Assembly: GCA_021769425.1 (NCBI GenBank)
Contig: JAETSX010000051.1
Coordinates: 1 to 64,000, forward strand
Length of the DNA stretch: 64,000 bases
Direction of reading: 5' to 3'
Source of the DNA: Eubacterium sp.
Lineage (GTDB): Bacteria; Bacillota; Clostridia; Lachnospirales; Lachnospiraceae
In this document: piece by piece, positions 23,791 to 33,265 of the stretch
Layout of the letters: every line of letters begins with the position of its first letter
Position numbering within the stretch: position 1 is the first letter of the stretch
Program-made: the position numbers and the translations under genes
The notes under the pieces: model-generated
What the model saw: only the letters and a program-made list of their open reading frames with translations
Told to the model about the DNA's origin: nothing
The model's database searches: none

Positions 23791-25089
23791 ATGGACGCGG
23801 AAGAAATAATAGCCATAGCCAAACGGGAAAATAATACAAAGCGCAAATTTCTGGTTGTTAACAGATACCAGGGAAAACATGTTCCGGTAAGCCCGGATAA
23901 GCCCTTTTGCATGTTTTCGGCCCTGGCGGATTTGGCGGCGGAGCGCTACAGAGGAGAACGGCTGCTGCTGATCGGTTTTGCAGAAACGGCCACTGCAATC
24001 GGAGAAACATTAGCGGTACGGCTTGACACTGATTATATGCAGACGACCCGGGAAAATCTTCCGGGTGCGGAATACCTGTATTTCAGCGAGTCCCACAGCC
24101 ATGCCGCAGAGCAGAAAGTGGTAAAAAATGATTTGGATCAGGTGATTGGGGAAACAGACCGGATCGTTTTTGTGGAAGATGAAGTGACTACCGGAAACAC
24201 CATTGGAAAGATAGTGCGTCTGATTCGGGAGACTTATGATAAAAAGCTGAACTTTGCCGCAGTCTCTCTGCTGAATGGGATGGATGAAGAAGCAAGGGAG
24301 AGATACCGGAAAGAACAGATTGATTTGGCATATCTGGTAAAAACGGATCACAGCGGATATTCTGAAAGAGCGGAAAGATATAAGAATGACGGAAGTTATT
24401 ATGAATGTGTGAATTCCGGGAAAAATGGTTCTTTCCATACAGAAAAATCAGAAAGAAATCCATGGGAGCAGGGAGGGAAATCAGAAGAAATCATGGTTTC
24501 CGGAGCTGTCAATGCCAGGCGGCTCCATAAAGGCCGGGAGTACCAGAATGCCTGTGAAAAGTTATGGCAGGAGATAAAGGAAAAAATTCCTTTTGGGAAA
24601 GGCCGGGACATACTTGTTCTGGGAACGGAAGAATTTATGTATGCGCCCTTGTATGCGGCGCGGAAAATACAGGAAATGGGAAACCGTGTGAAGTACCATG
24701 CCACCACACGAAGCCCCATTATGGTCAGCAGGCGGCAGGAGTATCCGCTCCATGAACGGTATGAACTGGCAAGTTTTTATGATCCGGGGCGCACGACATA
24801 TGTTTATGATTTGGATGCCTATGATTTGGCGCTGATTATAACAGACGCGGAGCTCCCAAAGGATGGTTTGCCAGAGGGTGCGCGGGACGCAGAGTCCTCA
24901 AAGGATGGTTTGCCAGCGGGGGCGCGGGACGCAGAGTCCTCAAAGGATGGTTTGCCAGAGGAGGCGCGGGACGCAGAGCATGCAAAAGATGATTTTCTGT
25001 TGGAGGCGCCAGGGGCGGTTTCCCTCTGCAATGCCGTATACAGCTGCGGCAATCGTGAGATTTATTTGGTCAGGTGGTGTGAGAATTGA
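23791..25089 (+). CDS. Ter-island phosphoribosyltransferase with TRSP domain
   Basis: A 432-residue protein; start ATG 23791 follows GGAGG at 23781-23785. The N-terminal PRTase domain carries the PRPP-binding loop IVFVEDEVTTGNTIGKIVRL (about 130-150) and an upstream LLLIGFAETATAIGETLAVR. The C-terminal TRSP domain includes LVLGTEEFMYAPLYAARKIQ and YHATTRSPIMVSR. An acidic 14-residue tandem repeat (SSKDGLPEGARDAE, three copies, about 358-400) interrupts the TRSP domain. In Ter systems this enzyme belongs to a predicted nucleotide-like metabolite pathway with StiP and a CitE-like lyase, both adjacent. Confidence 0.85.
   Translation: MDAEEIIAIAKRENNTKRKFLVVNRYQGKHVPVSPDKPFCMFSALADLAAERYRGERLLLIGFAETATAIGETLAVRLDTDYMQTTRENLPGAEYLYFSESHSHAAEQKVVKNDLDQVIGETDRIVFVEDEVTTGNTIGKIVRLIRETYDKKLNFAAVSLLNGMDEEARERYRKEQIDLAYLVKTDHSGYSERAERYKNDGSYYECVNSGKNGSFHTEKSERNPWEQGGKSEEIMVSGAVNARRLHKGREYQNACEKLWQEIKEKIPFGKGRDILVLGTEEFMYAPLYAARKIQEMGNRVKYHATTRSPIMVSRRQEYPLHERYELASFYDPGRTTYVYDLDAYDLALIITDAELPKDGLPEGARDAESSKDGLPAGARDAESSKDGLPEEARDAEHAKDDFLLEAPGAVSLCNAVYSCGNREIYLVRWCEN
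24845..24981. repeat. In-frame 42-bp tandem repeat in the PRTase-TRSP gene
   Basis: Three near-identical 42-bp units (TCAAAGGATGGTTTGCCAG...GCGCGGGACGCAGAG) keep the reading frame. The units differ at only a few bases, implying recent expansion. Confidence 0.85.
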
Positions 25090-26279
25090 GAACTTCATAC
25101 AAAGAAAGCGATGTGACTTTCCTGCTAAAGGACATTACCGGCTTGATAAAGCCCCAGTCCACCGAGGAGCGGGAAAAGGAAATTCAGGCAGGGCGGCATT
25201 ACTGCGAAATGCTTCCCATTGAGTATGTGCCCACGCAAAAATACATGGAGGCATATCGGGAAGCATTAAAGCATTATGCCCGGCCTACAGCTTTGGCGGT
25301 TGGGGCGCTGGCGGATAAAATTATGAAAGAAAAAGGAGAGCGTGTGGTTCTCGTGTCGCTGGCAAGGGCGGGGACTCCCGTTGGGATTTTACTGAAACGG
25401 TATCTTGCGAAAAAGTACTGCCTAAAGGCGCCCCATTATTCCATTTCCATTATCCGCGGAAGGGGAATTGACGGCAATGCCATGAGATTTCTTCTGGAAA
25501 AATATCAGCCGGAAAGTTTGCTCTTTGTGGACGGTTGGATTGGAAAAGGGGCAATCCTTGGAGAATTGAAAAAAGCTGTTCTGCCTTACCCGGGGGTTTC
25601 TGCCGATTTGGCGGCCCTGGCGGATCCGGCAAATGTTACGGAATTTTGCGGCACTCATGAAGATATTTTAATTCCCAGCTCCTGTTTGAACTGTACGGTG
25701 TCAGGGCTGGTGAGCCGGACAGTTCTGCGGCGGGATATCATTGGGGAAAATGATTTCCACGGCGCAGTGTACTATGGGGAACTGCAGGAAGCGGACTTGT
25801 CTTATGATTTTATCCATGCCATTGAAAAAGAATTCGTATTCCGGAACGGGACCCTGGAACCGGCAGCTAAAGGGCCCGGAAAGGACAAGAGCCTGGAAAC
25901 CGGAAAGGACAGAAACCCGGGGGCTGGAAAGGACAGGGGCCCGGGACATGGAAAGGACAGAAACCTGGAGCCTGGAAACAGCAGAAACCCGGGACAGGAA
26001 AGTGAAAGGGACAGAAACCCGGGGCTTAAGGAGGTAGGGGAGATTGCCCGGGAATTCGGCATTTCTGATATTAATCTGATAAAGCCGGGAATTGGGGAAA
26101 CCACCAGAGTTTTGCTGCGGCGGGTTCCCTGGAAGGTATTAGTCAGGCAGGATTGTAAAAAGGATAATTCTCTGGCGCATATTCTGCGCCTGGCGGAGGA
26201 AAAAAATGTGCCTGTTGTGTTTTATCCTTTAAAAAATTATAAGTGCTGCGGAATCATCCGGAAACTGGCAGATGCCTGA
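25086..26279 (+). CDS. StiP-type protein (predicted cysteine protease) with C-terminal PELOTA-type RNA-binding domain
   Basis: A 397-residue Ter-island protein with a probable TTG start at 25086 (AGGTGG upstream), overlapping the PRTase gene by 4 bases. The StiP region (about 8-260) includes FLLKDITGLIKPQSTEEREK, VLVSLARAGTPVGILLKRYL, HYSISIIRGRGIDGNAMRFL and a cysteine-bearing IPSSCLNCTVSGLVSRTVLR. A low-complexity lysine/glycine/proline insert (about 258-315, repeated GKDRNPG units) leads to the C-terminal PELOTA-like module (INLIKPGIGETTRVLLRRVP, ending VPVVFYPLKNYKCCGIIRKL). The names follow published Ter-system analysis; biochemical function is unproven. Confidence 0.8.
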   Translation: MRTSYKESDVTFLLKDITGLIKPQSTEEREKEIQAGRHYCEMLPIEYVPTQKYMEAYREALKHYARPTALAVGALADKIMKEKGERVVLVSLARAGTPVGILLKRYLAKKYCLKAPHYSISIIRGRGIDGNAMRFLLEKYQPESLLFVDGWIGKGAILGELKKAVLPYPGVSADLAALADPANVTEFCGTHEDILIPSSCLNCTVSGLVSRTVLRRDIIGENDFHGAVYYGELQEADLSYDFIHAIEKEFVFRNGTLEPAAKGPGKDKSLETGKDRNPGAGKDRGPGHGKDRNLEPGNSRNPGQESERDRNPGLKEVGEIAREFGISDINLIKPGIGETTRVLLRRVPWKVLVRQDCKKDNSLAHILRLAEEKNVPVVFYPLKNYKCCGIIRKLADA

Positions 26280-26321
26280 ACGTCATATGATTACTCGGCG
26301 GTAAGGAACTGTAGAAAAATA

Positions 26322-27281
26322 TTATTTCAGCCCATACGCTTCTGCCAGAAGCAGCGTCCGCAAGGCCCAGTTGTAGTGGGTCTTGTATTCGTTCATCCGT
26401 TCCTTTACAATACTGCCGGCAACCAAGGAGGGAGAAGAGGCGTCCCAGTCCAAAATGGCTTTTGCGTCATTATAATCTTTCAGGGGCGCCTTGTACGCTT
26501 CATTGACCAGAGGAATCTGGTTGGGGTGGATGACGGTTTTGCCGATAAATCCGCACAGTCTGTCGTCATTCAGTTCATGGATCAGGCCGGTATCCCAATT
26601 TTTTCCATTATAATATTCATATACAGGCCCGGAGACCACATAATCCATGGCAAAAACCGTGAGAATATCAGAGAAAATATCTGCCACCGGGCGTATTTTG
26701 TAAATGGATTCATTGCTGTGTCTGCGGAAGCCGAACATGTGGCAGAGGTCGTTGCCGCCCACCCGGATATTCAGCACGTATTGGGATATGCCGTCTAATT
26801 TCTCTTTCAGTTCATAGAGAATAAAGGCCCGGTTCTTAAGAGGGATCATAGAAGGGCTTTCAAAAATCGGCATCATGTAAAAGGGGCGGCTGCTTTGGCC
26901 GTTGATATCTTTGAATATCTGAATATAGGCATCTGCATTTTCCAGGGAAAATTTCGGAATATTAAATCCCGTAACAATTTCTCTGGAATTTCCCAGCCGA
27001 TCCAACAGGCTTTTGATTTGCTGGGCGGATCTGACCCGAATAAAAATTTGGGGCAGGAAAAATTGCGCCTGGGCGCAGCGTGCATACAGCTCCTGGAGGG
27101 AAGAAATCAATATACGCTCCGCATCGGCCACACAGTTGTCCTGTATGGTGTCCTCCAGGCACAGGGCAAGGGAATAATGTCTGCCGAATTTTTCATGGGT
27201 TAATGAGTTTACAATGCCTGCATTGTTGGCAGGGCAGTAGAGCAGCGGGCCAACGCTGTAGGCGGGAAGAAAATGATTCAT
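26322..27281 (-). CDS. CitE/HpcH-like TIM-barrel C-C lyase of Ter islands
   Basis: A 319-residue protein with motifs of the Ter-associated citrate-lyase-beta-like family: LLYCPANNAGIVNSL, LALCLEDTIQDNCVADAE, IFIRVRS, MMPIFESPSMIPLKNRAFIL and IRVGGNDLCHMFGFRR, ending GKTVIHPNQIPLVNEAY. These enzymes cleave or form C-C bonds on acyl-CoA-like substrates using Mg2+. It is transcribed away from the YceG/trypsin gene and converges on StiP (42-base gap). Confidence 0.85.
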   Translation of the reverse strand: MNHFLPAYSVGPLLYCPANNAGIVNSLTHEKFGRHYSLALCLEDTIQDNCVADAERILISSLQELYARCAQAQFFLPQIFIRVRSAQQIKSLLDRLGNSREIVTGFNIPKFSLENADAYIQIFKDINGQSSRPFYMMPIFESPSMIPLKNRAFILYELKEKLDGISQYVLNIRVGGNDLCHMFGFRRHSNESIYKIRPVADIFSDILTVFAMDYVVSGPVYEYYNGKNWDTGLIHELNDDRLCGFIGKTVIHPNQIPLVNEAYKAPLKDYNDAKAILDWDASSPSLVAGSIVKERMNEYKTHYNWALRTLLLAEAYGLK

Positions 27282-27357
27282 TTGTTTTGCTCCTGTCTTC
27301 GTAGATGTTACTATACATTATATGGGAAAACAGATGATTTCACAATATATGATCTCA

Positions 27358-27413
27358 GTGTAATTCAGCCCAGGATTTTGTATTAGGTACAAAGTTCTGG
27401 GCTGAACTGTAAC
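27358..27413. repeat. Family 3 palindrome in a divergent promoter region
   Basis: GTGTAATTCAGCCCAGGATT plus TTGTA pairs with TACAAAGTTCTGGGCTGAAC plus TGTAAC. The right end GGGCTGAACTGTAAC matches the family end seen at 47757-47771. It lies between the divergently transcribed lyase and YceG/trypsin genes. Confidence 0.65.
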
Positions 27414-27500
27414 TCATTTTGGCAATCCCCTTGCCCCTGTTCCTGGAAATATGATAGAATAGGAATAGATTTTAAATACGAAGGGATCAGGTGATTTCCC

Positions 27501-28982
27501 ATGCAGATAAATTTTAACACAAGGCGCCATGCCATGGAAATAGCTTCTGTGAAAGCATTTATGAATGTCAAAGGAGGCTTTTATCAGGGCTGTAAAGACG
27601 TGTATTTTCTCAGGATGATAGGAGTCAGCCGGACAATGCTGGCAGAAATCCAGCAGATGGATCGGATTCTGACGGAACAGATGAACCAGGGACGGGGATT
27701 TTATATTAGATGCAGCAGCCTGCCCCGGCTGGCGGCCATGGATGATGTCGAATTTTATTCGGGCTGTTATGAGGAGTGGCTCAGCAGCGGGAAGCGGAGC
27801 GCGCCGATTAAGGCGGCCATGGAGGACCAGCAATTGCGGCATATTATCGGCGGGGCGTGTGCAGAGATTCTCGGTCTGCTGGAAAAGGGAAAACAGGGAG
27901 TAAATTCCTCCATAGGTAAAAATTTTATTGTGAAGGTTCTGTTCTGGCTGGATCAAACCGTGTTTTTGGCATTGCAGAATTGGAAGCCGGAACATTCCAT
28001 GAAAGTGGTGTGTACGGATATTTTCCGGCAGCAGGAGTACTTGTTTTTCTATCTGCTTACACGGCTGGGGTTTGACGTGCTGCTGCTGCAGGCGAAGCAG
28101 GATATTTCTCCGGAGCTGGAGCGGCTGGGGCTGTCCCGGAAATGTACGGCGGCAGATTCCGGTCAGTATGAAGTGCCGGAATATCAGCCTGAAAGGTATC
28201 AGAAAGCTGGCGGCTCTAATGTGCAAAATGAGACGGAAGATGCATTTGACAGGAAACTGCAGGCCGGCGCAGCGCCTGCTGCGGTCAATGTCAGGGTGCC
28301 AAAGCGTGACAGAAGAACGAAAGAAATGCTGAATTCCAGGTACCATCAGGAGAACCGGGAGCAGCGCTTGTCCGGAGTGAGGGAATCGGCAGTCCGCTCA
28401 GCCAGAAAGGAGCTGACCTATGAGGAACTGGCGCAGTTAGCGTCCTCTGTGGTGCAGATTATGATTCATGACGGCCGGGGAGAGGTCATTGGCGGCGGTT
28501 CCGGCATTATGATCGGCCGGGAGGGTTATATTCTGACCAATAACCATGTGGCCTGCCGGGGAAAGTTTTATTCCGTAAGGATTGAGGAGGACGATGGGGT
28601 ATACCAGACAGATGAGATGATTAAATATAATTCTGTTCTGGATCTTGCGGTGATCCGAATAGAACGGGCTCTGCAGCCCCTTCCCGTTTATAGCGGAGAG
28701 AAGAAACTTGTCCGGGGACAGCGGGTGGTAGCCATCGGGAGTCCCCTGGGGCTGTTTAATTCGGTATCTGACGGGATTATCTCCGGATTTCGCGTAGTGG
28801 AAGGCGTAGATATGATTCAGTTTACAGCGCCGATCTCCAATGGAAGCTCCGGCGGTGCGGTGCTGAATATGTATGGAGAAGTAATTGGAATCAGCACGGC
28901 AGGATTTGACGCAGGGCAGAATATTAATCTGGCAGTGGGATATGAGTACATAAGGAATTTTGTGCAGGGATTTGTAGGTTAA
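27501..28982 (+). CDS. YceG-like domain fused to a trypsin-like (HtrA-type) serine protease
   Basis: A 493-residue protein without signal peptide or membrane helix, so probably cytoplasmic. Residues about 1-205 resemble the repeated module of the YceG protein encoded downstream (KVLFWLDQTVFLALQNWKPE, then QQEYLFFYLLTRLGFDVLLL). After a charged linker (about 215-310) comes an S1 protease domain with His349 (ILTNNHVA), Asp381 (SVLDLAVI) and Ser450 (SNGSSGGAVLN), plus GGGSGIMI. All three catalytic residues are present. It heads the yceG-telA-terD side of the island. The start has weak ribosome-site support (GGGATCAGGTGA). Confidence 0.8.
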   Translation: MQINFNTRRHAMEIASVKAFMNVKGGFYQGCKDVYFLRMIGVSRTMLAEIQQMDRILTEQMNQGRGFYIRCSSLPRLAAMDDVEFYSGCYEEWLSSGKRSAPIKAAMEDQQLRHIIGGACAEILGLLEKGKQGVNSSIGKNFIVKVLFWLDQTVFLALQNWKPEHSMKVVCTDIFRQQEYLFFYLLTRLGFDVLLLQAKQDISPELERLGLSRKCTAADSGQYEVPEYQPERYQKAGGSNVQNETEDAFDRKLQAGAAPAAVNVRVPKRDRRTKEMLNSRYHQENREQRLSGVRESAVRSARKELTYEELAQLASSVVQIMIHDGRGEVIGGGSGIMIGREGYILTNNHVACRGKFYSVRIEEDDGVYQTDEMIKYNSVLDLAVIRIERALQPLPVYSGEKKLVRGQRVVAIGSPLGLFNSVSDGIISGFRVVEGVDMIQFTAPISNGSSGGAVLNMYGEVIGISTAGFDAGQNINLAVGYEYIRNFVQGFVG

Positions 28983-29112
28983 GGATTTACTTCGGAAAGA
29001 ACTGCCCTGAAAACTCAGAGTTTCTGTACAAAATGGGTGAAAAGGTTCTGGAAAGCAGTGATATGTGAACTGTACGTCAATTCTTAAATCTCTGAAAAGT
29101 TCGCAAAATGCA

Positions 29113-29141
29113 TTGAAATATATGGTAAGAAACTTTATAAT
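29113..29141 (+). promoter_or_regulatory. Promoter for rhomboid-yceG-telA genes
   Basis: TTGAAA (29113-29118) and TATAAT (29136-29141), 17-base spacer, 30 bases before the rhomboid ATG. Confidence 0.65.
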
Positions 29142-29170
29142 AAAACATAATGTGAAATGGAGAATTGTTT

Positions 29171-29758
29171 ATGTCTGAACGCAGAAAGCTGAAGGTATCC
29201 TTTAATTCGCCGGTTATCTTAAGCTTTACCATCCTTTGCTTTTTTGCAATGATACTGAATTTCATCACCAGGGGATTTGCCAATCAAATATTTTTCAGTG
29301 TGTACCGTTCCTCTCTGCTGAGCCCGCTGACTTATGTGAGGTTTTTCGGGCATGTGCTGGGGCATGCAGGGTGGAGCCATTTTTTTGGAAACATTACGCT
29401 GATTCTGGTGGTTGGGCCGTTGTTGGAGGAAAAGTACGGTTCGGCCAACATGCTGTTCGTAATTCTTGCCACAGCATTCACTACAGGAATTGTGCATTTT
29501 ATATTTTTTCCGGGGATTATGCTGCTAGGAGCCAGCGGCGTGGTATTTGCCCTGATTCTTCTGTCCTCTTTTACCTGCGTGAAGGAAGGAGAGATTCCTC
29601 TGACCTTTATTCTGGTGGCGGTGATTTATATTGGGCAGCAGGTGTATGAAGGAATTTTTGCGCAGGACAATGTATCGAATCTGACCCATATCCTGGGCGG
29701 AATGGTAGGCGCAGCCCTTGGCTATGTGATGAACAAGAATAAGATGAACAGATATTGA
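29171..29758 (+). CDS. Rhomboid-family intramembrane serine protease
   Basis: A 195-residue six-helix membrane protein starting at ATG 29171 (GGAG at 29159-29162). It has the rhomboid oxyanion motif HFFGN (H70, N74), the catalytic serine in LLGASGVVFAL (S122) and the catalytic histidine in LTHILGGMVGAALG (H173). It cleaves membrane proteins within the bilayer. Its stop overlaps the start region of yceG, so it belongs to the Ter operon. Its substrate there is unknown. Confidence 0.88.
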   Translation: MSERRKLKVSFNSPVILSFTILCFFAMILNFITRGFANQIFFSVYRSSLLSPLTYVRFFGHVLGHAGWSHFFGNITLILVVGPLLEEKYGSANMLFVILATAFTTGIVHFIFFPGIMLLGASGVVFALILLSSFTCVKEGEIPLTFILVAVIYIGQQVYEGIFAQDNVSNLTHILGGMVGAALGYVMNKNKMNRY

Positions 29759-32049
29759 AGGTGAATGACAGACATATGTTGGAACACAGAAAGCTTCAGA
29801 ATTTAGAAGAATATTTTAAAGAACCAAAGAGCCGGAGGGAACCAGGGGTGTATTTTTACCGGATTTATGGATATAATCAGGAAATCCATGAATTTATCCG
29901 GAGATATTATGATGCGGCCAGAACCTCCGGCGTTGTCATTGAGGGCAGAATTTCCAACCCGGAGGAAAAGCAGTTGAACTACTACGGGGAAATTATGGGA
30001 ATGGAATTTCAGATGAGCACAGGCTTTTTCACAGCAAGCCTGAAAAAGTGGCTGCCGAGAATGAAGGATTATCAGCGGGAGCAGGTGGCGCTGGCTATTT
30101 ATGATACGTTAGACGGGATGCGCAGGGCAGGCAAGAATGAGAACATGCTGAAAAATGCCTATATTAAGTTCATGTGCTGGCTTTATTATAAGTTTGAACG
30201 TGTGGTGAACCAACTGGGGGAGCAGCATATCCCCAAGATTCTGTATGAAGGTGAAATCAGCAATTATGAATTAAAATTGATGGCGGTTCTGTCCCGTGCA
30301 GGCTGTGACATTGTGCTTTTGCAGTATCATGGAGATGACAATTATTTAAAACTGGATATAACTTCTGAACTTTCCTGCGCCTGGAACGGGCAGAACATGA
30401 CTGCTTTTCCAGAGGGATTTTCATTGAAAAGCCTGCGGGAAGAAATGAGACGGGAGCAGGAGAAGGAGCGGCTCTATGGGCCTGCTCCCGATCTTTTGAA
30501 TTGCACCAATGCCTGGATTCAGGGAAAGGGGCTTTCCGATCTCAAGACAGAACTTCGGAGCAGGGGAAGCGATCCCGGGCTTTTTTATAATTGCTTTCTC
30601 CGGATGAACGGGGCAGAGGATAAGCTGACTTATTTAAATGAACTGTACCAGTTTCAATTGGAACTGAAAAACAGCGGGCGGAAGTTTGTGATTGCAGAGC
30701 AGAGGATCCCAGGGCCCACGATGGAAGAAATTGGGGGAGTGGTTCGGAAAAACTATGTAAATCAAGAGCAGATGCTTGCAGGTTTGGCAGCCAATAATCT
30801 GAAGTATACTGCGAATCCCCAATTGCAGAAATTAATGCATAAAGCATTCCTGGATATTATGCTGGAGGAAGCGAAGCGTCCGGGAATGAACCTGAATAAA
30901 CTGACCAACAAGGCGGTCTATCTGATTTGCTGGCTGAAGCGGTATCAGCCGGAACTTTTTTATCAGTGGAAATTGCCGGATATCGGCTGTTTTATTTATC
31001 TGGGCGGATGCCAGACAGAAAATGAAGCTCTGTTTCTGAGGGTTTTAGCCAGACTCCCGGTAGATGTGCTGATATTAACGCCGGATTTAAATAAAACGTG
31101 CTGTTTGAAGGATTCGCTGCTCTACGAGGTGAATTATCCGGAGTCTTTGGCGGTGGACAGGTTCCCACGGGACAATTCCGGGATACGGATGGGAACAGCG
31201 GCTTACCATGCAGAACGGGAACTGGATAGGGTGATGTACCAGGATTCGGGTCTGTACCGAAATCATCAGTATGGGAAAGCCAATGCCGTTACGCTGCAGA
31301 CGATGTATGAGGAGATTGAGCTTCTATGGGATCAGGAATTGAAATACAGGCCCAATTTCAGCACAGTGGAAGGAATTGTGAACATTCCGGTGATTTATGC
31401 GAAGGTTTCCGGCGTGAAACAGGGGGTTTCTGATTATTGGAACAGCATAAAGAAGCTGGTGACTGGAGATACGCTGGTGTCGGGAAAAGTACCCTATATC
31501 AGTTCCGCAGAACCCAATCCGATGAAACCTTATGTGACAGAATTTTTTAAAAACGGAAAGCTGCAGCGGGCCAAGATCAAAAATCACCCTGCTTATTCTT
31601 ACGGATATCTCCGGGAGGAAATACAGGAACACATTCTGGATAAACTGCAGCTTTTGATCGATCAGAGGATTATCAAAGGGACCTTTGAAAACGGCATGGA
31701 ATACACGGTCATTGCAGTGGTTTTGAATTTGAAGAAAGAAGTTTTAAGGATGATACAGAAATTTGATTTCACGAAAAAGAACCCAAAGCTTCTTTATATT
31801 AATACCACAGAGGAAATGATTACTCTGGAGGATTCGATTTTGACATCCTTTTTAAATCTGGCGGGCTTTGACGTATTGTTTCTGGTGCCCACCGGATACC
31901 AGAATATTGAGAAGTACCTGAACAGGAAATTAATGGAAGAACACCAGATTGGCGAGTATATGTATGATTTGCAGCCGCCGGATTTTGGCAGGATTCCATC
32001 TAATGGACGTCAGTCATGGCGCGATAAAATATTTAAGAGAGGTAGTTGA
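29755..32049 (+). CDS. yceG: YceG-family protein of the Ter stress operon
   Basis: A large cytoplasmic protein (764 residues from a TTG at 29755, or 757 from ATG 29776; the start is uncertain). It contains three copies of a module with a KxLY/LI-xG-E...LA-AGFDVL pattern: ILYEGEISNYELKLMAVLSR then AGCDIVLLQ; CFIYLGGCQTENEALFLRVL then PVDVLIL; and LLYINTTEEMITLEDSILTS then AGFDVLFLVPTGY. The B. subtilis homologue lies in yceCDEFGH, next to TerD-like and TelA genes, as here. The biochemical role is unknown; a fused copy of the module occurs in the protease gene upstream. Confidence 0.82.
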   Translation: MKVNDRHMLEHRKLQNLEEYFKEPKSRREPGVYFYRIYGYNQEIHEFIRRYYDAARTSGVVIEGRISNPEEKQLNYYGEIMGMEFQMSTGFFTASLKKWLPRMKDYQREQVALAIYDTLDGMRRAGKNENMLKNAYIKFMCWLYYKFERVVNQLGEQHIPKILYEGEISNYELKLMAVLSRAGCDIVLLQYHGDDNYLKLDITSELSCAWNGQNMTAFPEGFSLKSLREEMRREQEKERLYGPAPDLLNCTNAWIQGKGLSDLKTELRSRGSDPGLFYNCFLRMNGAEDKLTYLNELYQFQLELKNSGRKFVIAEQRIPGPTMEEIGGVVRKNYVNQEQMLAGLAANNLKYTANPQLQKLMHKAFLDIMLEEAKRPGMNLNKLTNKAVYLICWLKRYQPELFYQWKLPDIGCFIYLGGCQTENEALFLRVLARLPVDVLILTPDLNKTCCLKDSLLYEVNYPESLAVDRFPRDNSGIRMGTAAYHAERELDRVMYQDSGLYRNHQYGKANAVTLQTMYEEIELLWDQELKYRPNFSTVEGIVNIPVIYAKVSGVKQGVSDYWNSIKKLVTGDTLVSGKVPYISSAEPNPMKPYVTEFFKNGKLQRAKIKNHPAYSYGYLREEIQEHILDKLQLLIDQRIIKGTFENGMEYTVIAVVLNLKKEVLRMIQKFDFTKKNPKLLYINTTEEMITLEDSILTSFLNLAGFDVLFLVPTGYQNIEKYLNRKLMEEHQIGEYMYDLQPPDFGRIPSNGRQSWRDKIFKRGS

Positions 32050-32055
32050 TGCATA

Positions 32056-33204
32056 ATGGGACTTGATTTTAGCAAAACAGCGGTACAGCCGCAGCAGCCG
32101 GCGGTACCGGAGCCCAAGAATGAAATTGAAGTGGTGCAGCAGTATGATATTGTTTCCGACAGGCAGCAAATGAATGACAGGCTGACAGGCTCGGCAGAGG
32201 TGGATGATTTGGTCAGTACCATTGAGGTTCACAACTTAGAGACGATTGTGTCCTTCGGAGCGGAGGCGGCGGAGGAAATCTCCAAGGCTTCTGATGTGGT
32301 GTTAAACAGTATGAATATGTCGCAGCTTGACGATTCCAGCGAAATGCTGAATACCCTGGCTAAAGTAATGTCTAAATTTGATGTTGAGGAATTAAAGGAG
32401 AATCCGGGGCTTTTCGGCAAGATGTTTGGAAATCTCAGGAAACAGTTGGATAAAATCCTGGCCAAGTATCATACTATGGGGGAGGAAGTGGACAAGATTT
32501 ATGTGCAGCTGAAGCAGTACGAGTCGGAAATCAAGCAGTCCAATCGCAAGTTGGAACAGATGTTTGAAGCCAACGTGAATTATTATCATGATCTGGTGAA
32601 ATATATTCTGGCCGGAGAGCAGGGCTGCCGGGAACTGGAGGCGTATATTGCCCAGAGGCAGGCGGATCTGGAAGCCACCGGAGACAATTCCATCCAGTTT
32701 GAAATTCAGAGTCTGCAGCAGGCATTGATGATGTTGGAACAGAGAACCCAGGATCTGAGGACAGCGGAAAGTGTGGCAATGCAGTCGATTCCTATGATTA
32801 AAACTATGGAATTCAGCAATATGAATCTGGTGAGAAAAATTAATTCTGCATTTATTATTACGCTTCCGGTCTTTAAACAGGCATTGGCACAGGCTATTAT
32901 GTTAAAGAGGCAGAAGATTCAGGCCGAGGCCATGTCTGCGCTGGATGAAAAGACCAACGAGATGCTTTTGAAGAATGCAAGGAATACGGTGGAGCAGTCT
33001 AAGATGACCGCCCAGCTTGCTTCCGGCAGCTCCATTAAGATTGAAACATTGGAAACCACCTGGAGAACCATTGTAAACGGCATTGACGAGACGAAGCAGA
33101 TCCAGCAGAACGCAAGGCAGCAGCGCATACAGGATCAGGCAAGGCTTGAAAATATTAAAACAGAATTTAATAGAATGTACCATATGCCGGATAAGAAATA
33201 TTAG
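32056..33204 (+). CDS. telA: Toxic anion resistance protein TelA (YceH family)
   Basis: A 382-residue, almost wholly helical coiled-coil protein (QLDDSSEMLNTLAKVMSKFD, then KMFGNLRKQLDKILAKYHTM) with the family's conserved NMNLVRKINSAFIITLPVFK and KMTAQLASGSSIKIETLETT, then TWRTIVNGIDETKQI. TelA proteins are cytoplasmic and linked to tellurite, nisin and cell-wall stress resistance. It is the seventh base after the yceG stop, so the two genes are coupled. Confidence 0.9.
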   Translation: MGLDFSKTAVQPQQPAVPEPKNEIEVVQQYDIVSDRQQMNDRLTGSAEVDDLVSTIEVHNLETIVSFGAEAAEEISKASDVVLNSMNMSQLDDSSEMLNTLAKVMSKFDVEELKENPGLFGKMFGNLRKQLDKILAKYHTMGEEVDKIYVQLKQYESEIKQSNRKLEQMFEANVNYYHDLVKYILAGEQGCRELEAYIAQRQADLEATGDNSIQFEIQSLQQALMMLEQRTQDLRTAESVAMQSIPMIKTMEFSNMNLVRKINSAFIITLPVFKQALAQAIMLKRQKIQAEAMSALDEKTNEMLLKNARNTVEQSKMTAQLASGSSIKIETLETTWRTIVNGIDETKQIQQNARQQRIQDQARLENIKTEFNRMYHMPDKKY

Positions 33205-33265
33205 AAGCAGCAAAGGTATTTCAGCGGCATTTAAGGAATAGTCAGTAATAAGGAGGATATGAAGT

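Noticed and set aside
24845-24981. Short regular repeats that could suggest a CRISPR array
   Set aside because: Head-to-tail 42-bp coding repeats without spacers, inside an intact phosphoribosyltransferase gene.
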